DNA from: Streptomyces sp. NBC_00483
GTDB taxonomy: Bacteria > Actinomycetota > Actinomycetes > Streptomycetales > Streptomycetaceae
NCBI RefSeq assembly: GCF_036013745.1
Contig: NZ_CP107880.1
Span: forward strand, 1 to 64,000
Reading direction: 5' to 3'
DNA length: 64,000 nt
Made by a program: the position numbers and the translations under genes. Numbering within the stretch: the stretch's first letter is position 1; each line of letters starts with the position of its first letter. This document shows positions 61,436 through 64,000 of the stretch, in pieces. The notes beneath the pieces were generated by a model. It saw only the letters and a list, made by a program, of their open reading frames with translations. It was not told where the DNA came from and did not search any database.

Positions 61436-61912
61436 GTGGAAGAGCGTGAACTGGACCATCTGCGCCGGTGTGTGGAGCTGGCCGCCGAGGCGTTGGACGC
61501 CGGTGACGAGCCGTTCGGCTCCGTCCTTATGGACGGTGCGGGGAAGGTCAGGGCCGAGGACCGCAATCGGGTCGCCGGTGGTGACGCGACGCGGCACCCC
61601 GAGTTCGAGCTCGCCCGCTGGGCGGCCGGTCACCTCACCCCCGAGGAGCGTGCCACCGCCACCGTGTACACGTCCGGTGAGCACTGCCCCATGTGCTCGG
61701 CGGCGCACGCCTGGGTCGGGCTCGACCGGATCGTGTACGTGGCGTCCTCGGCGCAGCTGTCCGGGTGGCTGGCCGAGTGGGGGCGGCCCCAGGGCCCGGT
61801 GAACGCCCTGCCCGTGCAGGAGGTCGCCCCGTCGGTGAAGGTCGAGGGGCCGGTGGACGAGCTGGTGCCGGCCGTGAAGGAGCTGCACCGGCGGCTGGCG
61901 CAGCGCGTCTGA
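61436..61912 (+). CDS. Nucleoside/nucleobase deaminase
   Basis: 158 residues from the GTG at 61436 with AAAGAGG. Zinc motif of the cytidine/deoxycytidylate deaminase superfamily: H54-P-E56 (HPEFELA) and C84PMC87 in GEHCPMCSAA. Similar proteins deaminate guanine or cytosine. A cytosine-type permease lies two genes upstream, so a salvage role is possible. Confidence 0.92.
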   Translation: MEERELDHLRRCVELAAEALDAGDEPFGSVLMDGAGKVRAEDRNRVAGGDATRHPEFELARWAAGHLTPEERATATVYTSGEHCPMCSAAHAWVGLDRIVYVASSAQLSGWLAEWGRPQGPVNALPVQEVAPSVKVEGPVDELVPAVKELHRRLAQRV

Positions 61913-61930
61913 GGCCCGCCCCGGGAGGCC

Positions 61931-62980
61931 TCAGCCGAGGCCCAGTTCCCGCTCGCCGAGCGGCGCGAAGTAGCGCTCCACATCGGCGGGCCCGACCTCG
62001 GCCAGGGTCGCAGGGGACCAGCGGGGGTCGCGGTCCTTGTCGATGATCTGGGCGCGGATGCCCTCGGGCAGGTCGTGGGTGTCCAGGGCCGCGCTGATCA
62101 CCCGGTATTCCTGGTCGAGTACCTGCTCCAGCGTGTCGAGGCGGGCCGCGCGGCGCAGGGACTCAAGGGTCGCCTTTACGGCCATGGGCGACCGGGAGAG
62201 GATCAGGTCCGCCGCCTCCTTGGCGGCGACGTCGCCGGTGGCGAAGAGCCGCTCGACGATCTCCTCGACCGTGTCCGCGGCGTAGCAGTCGTCGATCCAG
62301 GACCGCTGCTCGGCGAGGTCTCCGGGCGGTGCCTGCTGCGTGTGGCGTGCGACGACCTCGCCCGGCTGCTCCGCCCCGGCCAGCTCGCGCAGCAGCTGGG
62401 GCAGGGCCTCGGACGGTACGTAGTGGTCGGCGAGGCCGCACAGCAGCGCGTCGGCCGCGCCGACCGCCATGCCTGTGAGCGCCAGGTGGGTGCCGAGGTG
62501 TCCGGGCGCGCGTGTGAACAGGTACGTGCCGCCGACGTCGGGGACCAGGCCGATGCCGACCTCGGGCATCGCGACCTTCGAGCGTTCGGTGACGATCCGG
62601 ATGCTTCCGTGCGCGGACAGGCCGACGCCGCCGCCCATGACGATGCCGTCCATGACGGCGACGTAGGGCTTCGGGTAGTGCGCGATAAGGGAGTTGAGCC
62701 GGTACTCGTCGCGCAGGAAGGCCGCCGACGCCCGGTGGTCACCGCTGCGCGCGTCGTCGTGGAAGAGCCGGATGTCGGCGCCCGCGCACAGGCCCCGCTC
62801 CCCCGCGCCCTGGAGCACGACGGTCCCGACGGCGGGGTCGTCCGCCCAGGTGTCGAGTGCCTCCGCGAGGGATCGCAGCATGGCGTGGGTGAGCGAGTTC
62901 AGGGCCCGGGGCCGGTTCAGGGTGAGGTACGCGGCGCGTCCCTCCACGGCCCGCAGGACGGGGGCGTCGTCGGAGCTCAA
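61931..62980 (-). CDS. Enoyl-CoA hydratase/isomerase, 3-hydroxyisobutyryl-CoA hydrolase-like
   Basis: 349 residues, the length of HIBCH-type crotonases. GAGERGLCAGADIRLFHDDA, MGGGVGLSAHGSIRI, MPEVGIGLVPDVGGTYLF are the family motifs (Glu of PEVGIG and Asp of PDVG are the catalytic pair). HIBCH cleaves the valine-degradation intermediate; other acyl-CoA substrates are possible. Convergent with the deaminase gene. Confidence 0.93.
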   Translation of the reverse strand: MSSDDAPVLRAVEGRAAYLTLNRPRALNSLTHAMLRSLAEALDTWADDPAVGTVVLQGAGERGLCAGADIRLFHDDARSGDHRASAAFLRDEYRLNSLIAHYPKPYVAVMDGIVMGGGVGLSAHGSIRIVTERSKVAMPEVGIGLVPDVGGTYLFTRAPGHLGTHLALTGMAVGAADALLCGLADHYVPSEALPQLLRELAGAEQPGEVVARHTQQAPPGDLAEQRSWIDDCYAADTVEEIVERLFATGDVAAKEAADLILSRSPMAVKATLESLRRAARLDTLEQVLDQEYRVISAALDTHDLPEGIRAQIIDKDRDPRWSPATLAEVGPADVERYFAPLGERELGLG

Positions 62981-63065
62981 CGGTGGTTCCTTCCGGTGAA
63001 GATCACGGCAGGACCATCTCTATCACCTGCGGCGGCGTGGACGACGGGCCGAGCGAGGGGTTCCC

Positions 63066-63113
63066 GCAATTGGAATTGCGAGGTACGTTTATGCAATCGC
63101 ACTTGCAGATTGC
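63066..63113. promoter_or_regulatory. Dyads upstream of the RpiR gene
   Basis: GCAATT/AATTGC at 63066-63071 and 63074-63079 is a perfect dyad. A second GCAAT...ATTGC pair lies at about 63093-63113. Both are in the divergent region between the crotonase and RpiR genes; similar half-sites in two copies suggest a regulator-binding region. Confidence 0.55.
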
Positions 63114-63136
63114 CTCTCTCTCAGAAAGCAACGCCC

Positions 63137-64000
63137 GTGCCTTCACCTCGCACCCCCAAGAACCCCGGCCAGGCCGACTGGCTGGGCGACGCCCTGCCCG
63201 ACGTGCCCCTGTCCAAGGCCCAGACCCGCGTCGTCGACGTCATCGTGCGCAATCCGCAGCTCGCCTCGTACGCCGAGATCGCGCAGATCGCCGAGCGGGC
63301 GGACGTGAACAGCTCCACGGTCGTCCGGGCCGCGCAGACCCTGGGCTACCAGGGCTGGCCCGACCTGCAGCGGGAGCTGCGCGCACGGTACCTGGTGCAG
63401 ATCTCCACCGAGGACACGCTCACCGAGCACGGCGAGCACCGCAGCCCGCTGCACGACGCGCTGTCGCACGACCTCGAGAACCTGCGGCAGACCCTCGAGA
63501 GCAATTCCGCGGCGGAGGCCGAGGCCGCCATCGCGGCGCTGGCCGGGGCCCGGTCGATCCTCGTCATCGGCGTCGGTTCCTTCGCGGGTCCCGCCACCGT
63601 GATGGCACACCTCGGCTCCACCATGGGCTACCCGATCACGCTGGAGAACCGGGCCGGTGTGCACCTGGCCTCGGCGGTGAACAACGTCGGGCCGGGTGAT
63701 GTGCTCCTGGTCGTCAACATGTGGCGCTCCACGAAGCAGGTCATCGCCGCCGCGGAGTCCGCCCACGAGGCCGGGGCCACCGTCGTCGCGATCACCGATA
63801 TGCGCCGCGGGCGGCTCGCCACCGCCATCGCCGACCACCTGCTGATCGTGCCGTCCGAAGGCATCTCGTTCTTCCAGTCCGTCACCGCCGCCACGTCGGT
63901 GGTCTACGGGCTGCTCGCCGGCATGCAGGAGGCGCAGCCCGAGCGCAGCCGCGCCGCGATCCGCCGCACCCAGCAGCTGTGGCGGGACCTGGACATCTAT
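63137..64000 (+). CDS. MurR/RpiR family regulator, 3' end cut by the window
   Basis: 288 residues visible from the GTG at 63137, no stop before the window ends. N-terminal helix-turn-helix SYAEIAQIAERADVNSSTVV then RAAQTLGYQGWP; a SIS sugar-isomerase-like domain follows (SILVIGVGSFAGPATVMAHL; DVLLVVNMWRSTKQVIAAAE). The family senses sugar phosphates or related metabolites. Target likely nearby or beyond the window. Confidence 0.92.
   Translation, partial: MPSPRTPKNPGQADWLGDALPDVPLSKAQTRVVDVIVRNPQLASYAEIAQIAERADVNSSTVVRAAQTLGYQGWPDLQRELRARYLVQISTEDTLTEHGEHRSPLHDALSHDLENLRQTLESNSAAEAEAAIAALAGARSILVIGVGSFAGPATVMAHLGSTMGYPITLENRAGVHLASAVNNVGPGDVLLVVNMWRSTKQVIAAAESAHEAGATVVAITDMRRGRLATAIADHLLIVPSEGISFFQSVTAATSVVYGLLAGMQEAQPERSRAAIRRTQQLWRDLDIY

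Overview
The window is very GC-rich and reads as Streptomyces DNA. It begins inside a Streptomyces linear-replicon telomere: bases 1-283 are stacked palindromes, the first five with 3-nt loops, matching the archetypal telomere as I remember it, with only about the first dozen terminal bases missing. A telomere-proximal helicase gene and a tap-tpg pair (telomere-associated protein and DNA-capping terminal protein) at 26.7-29.8 kb support this. A conservon and the metabolic content favour a chromosome end over a plasmid, but a giant linear plasmid cannot be excluded.

Layout. 0-3.1 kb: telomere and helicase. 3.1-8.8 kb: gene remnants (HU fragment, Imm49-like fragment), a TetR/four-helix membrane protein pair, a GNAT enzyme, and a run of nine tiny overlapping membrane-protein genes containing paralogues. 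8.8-15.4 kb: a conservon (cvnABCDE order) whose CvnB has two roadblock domains and whose CvnE P450 lacks the ExxR motif, followed by a normal P450 and a crotonase. 15.4-31.2 kb: subtelomeric patchwork of single genes (AraC, cold shock protein, BAAT-type hydrolase, SDR/MerR, methyltransferase, alpha/beta hydrolase), tap-tpg, broken genes (deacetylase/MFS deletion junction, LAETG surface protein with a C7 frameshift, IstB remnant) and many short tandem repeats. 31.4-33.6 kb: two IS5-type elements lying end to end on one shared TA, inside an older 19-bp inverted repeat. 34-39.8 kb: a secreted protein, an amidase, an Lrp regulator and a transketolase-like enzyme.

39.9-46.3 kb is the most interesting metabolic locus. 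A luciferase-like flavin monooxygenase and an XRE-cupin regulator run leftward. An NCS1 permease, RidA, a creatininase-fold hydrolase, an FMN alpha-hydroxy-acid oxidase and a flavin reductase run rightward from a shared, palindrome-bearing promoter region. The set resembles the Rut pyrimidine-degradation pathway in logic (permease, flavin-fed ring oxygenase, RidA, amide hydrolase) but uses different hydrolase and oxidase families, so it is proposed as an uncharacterised N-heterocycle degradation route.

46.3-64 kb looks like ordinary arm or core-edge content: a DUF2993 lipid-binding-type protein, an MFS sugar porter, a DUF4037 protein, a STAS protein, a two-domain VOC protein, and a sugar ABC importer (binding protein and two permeases, no ATPase) with a Gfo/Idh/MocA dehydrogenase, read divergently from a ROK regulator across a 21-bp palindrome. 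Then come a cytosine-type NCS1 permease, a SAM methyltransferase, a nucleoside deaminase, a 3-hydroxyisobutyryl-CoA hydrolase-like protein and an RpiR regulator cut by the window end. No rRNA, tRNA or CRISPR array was seen.
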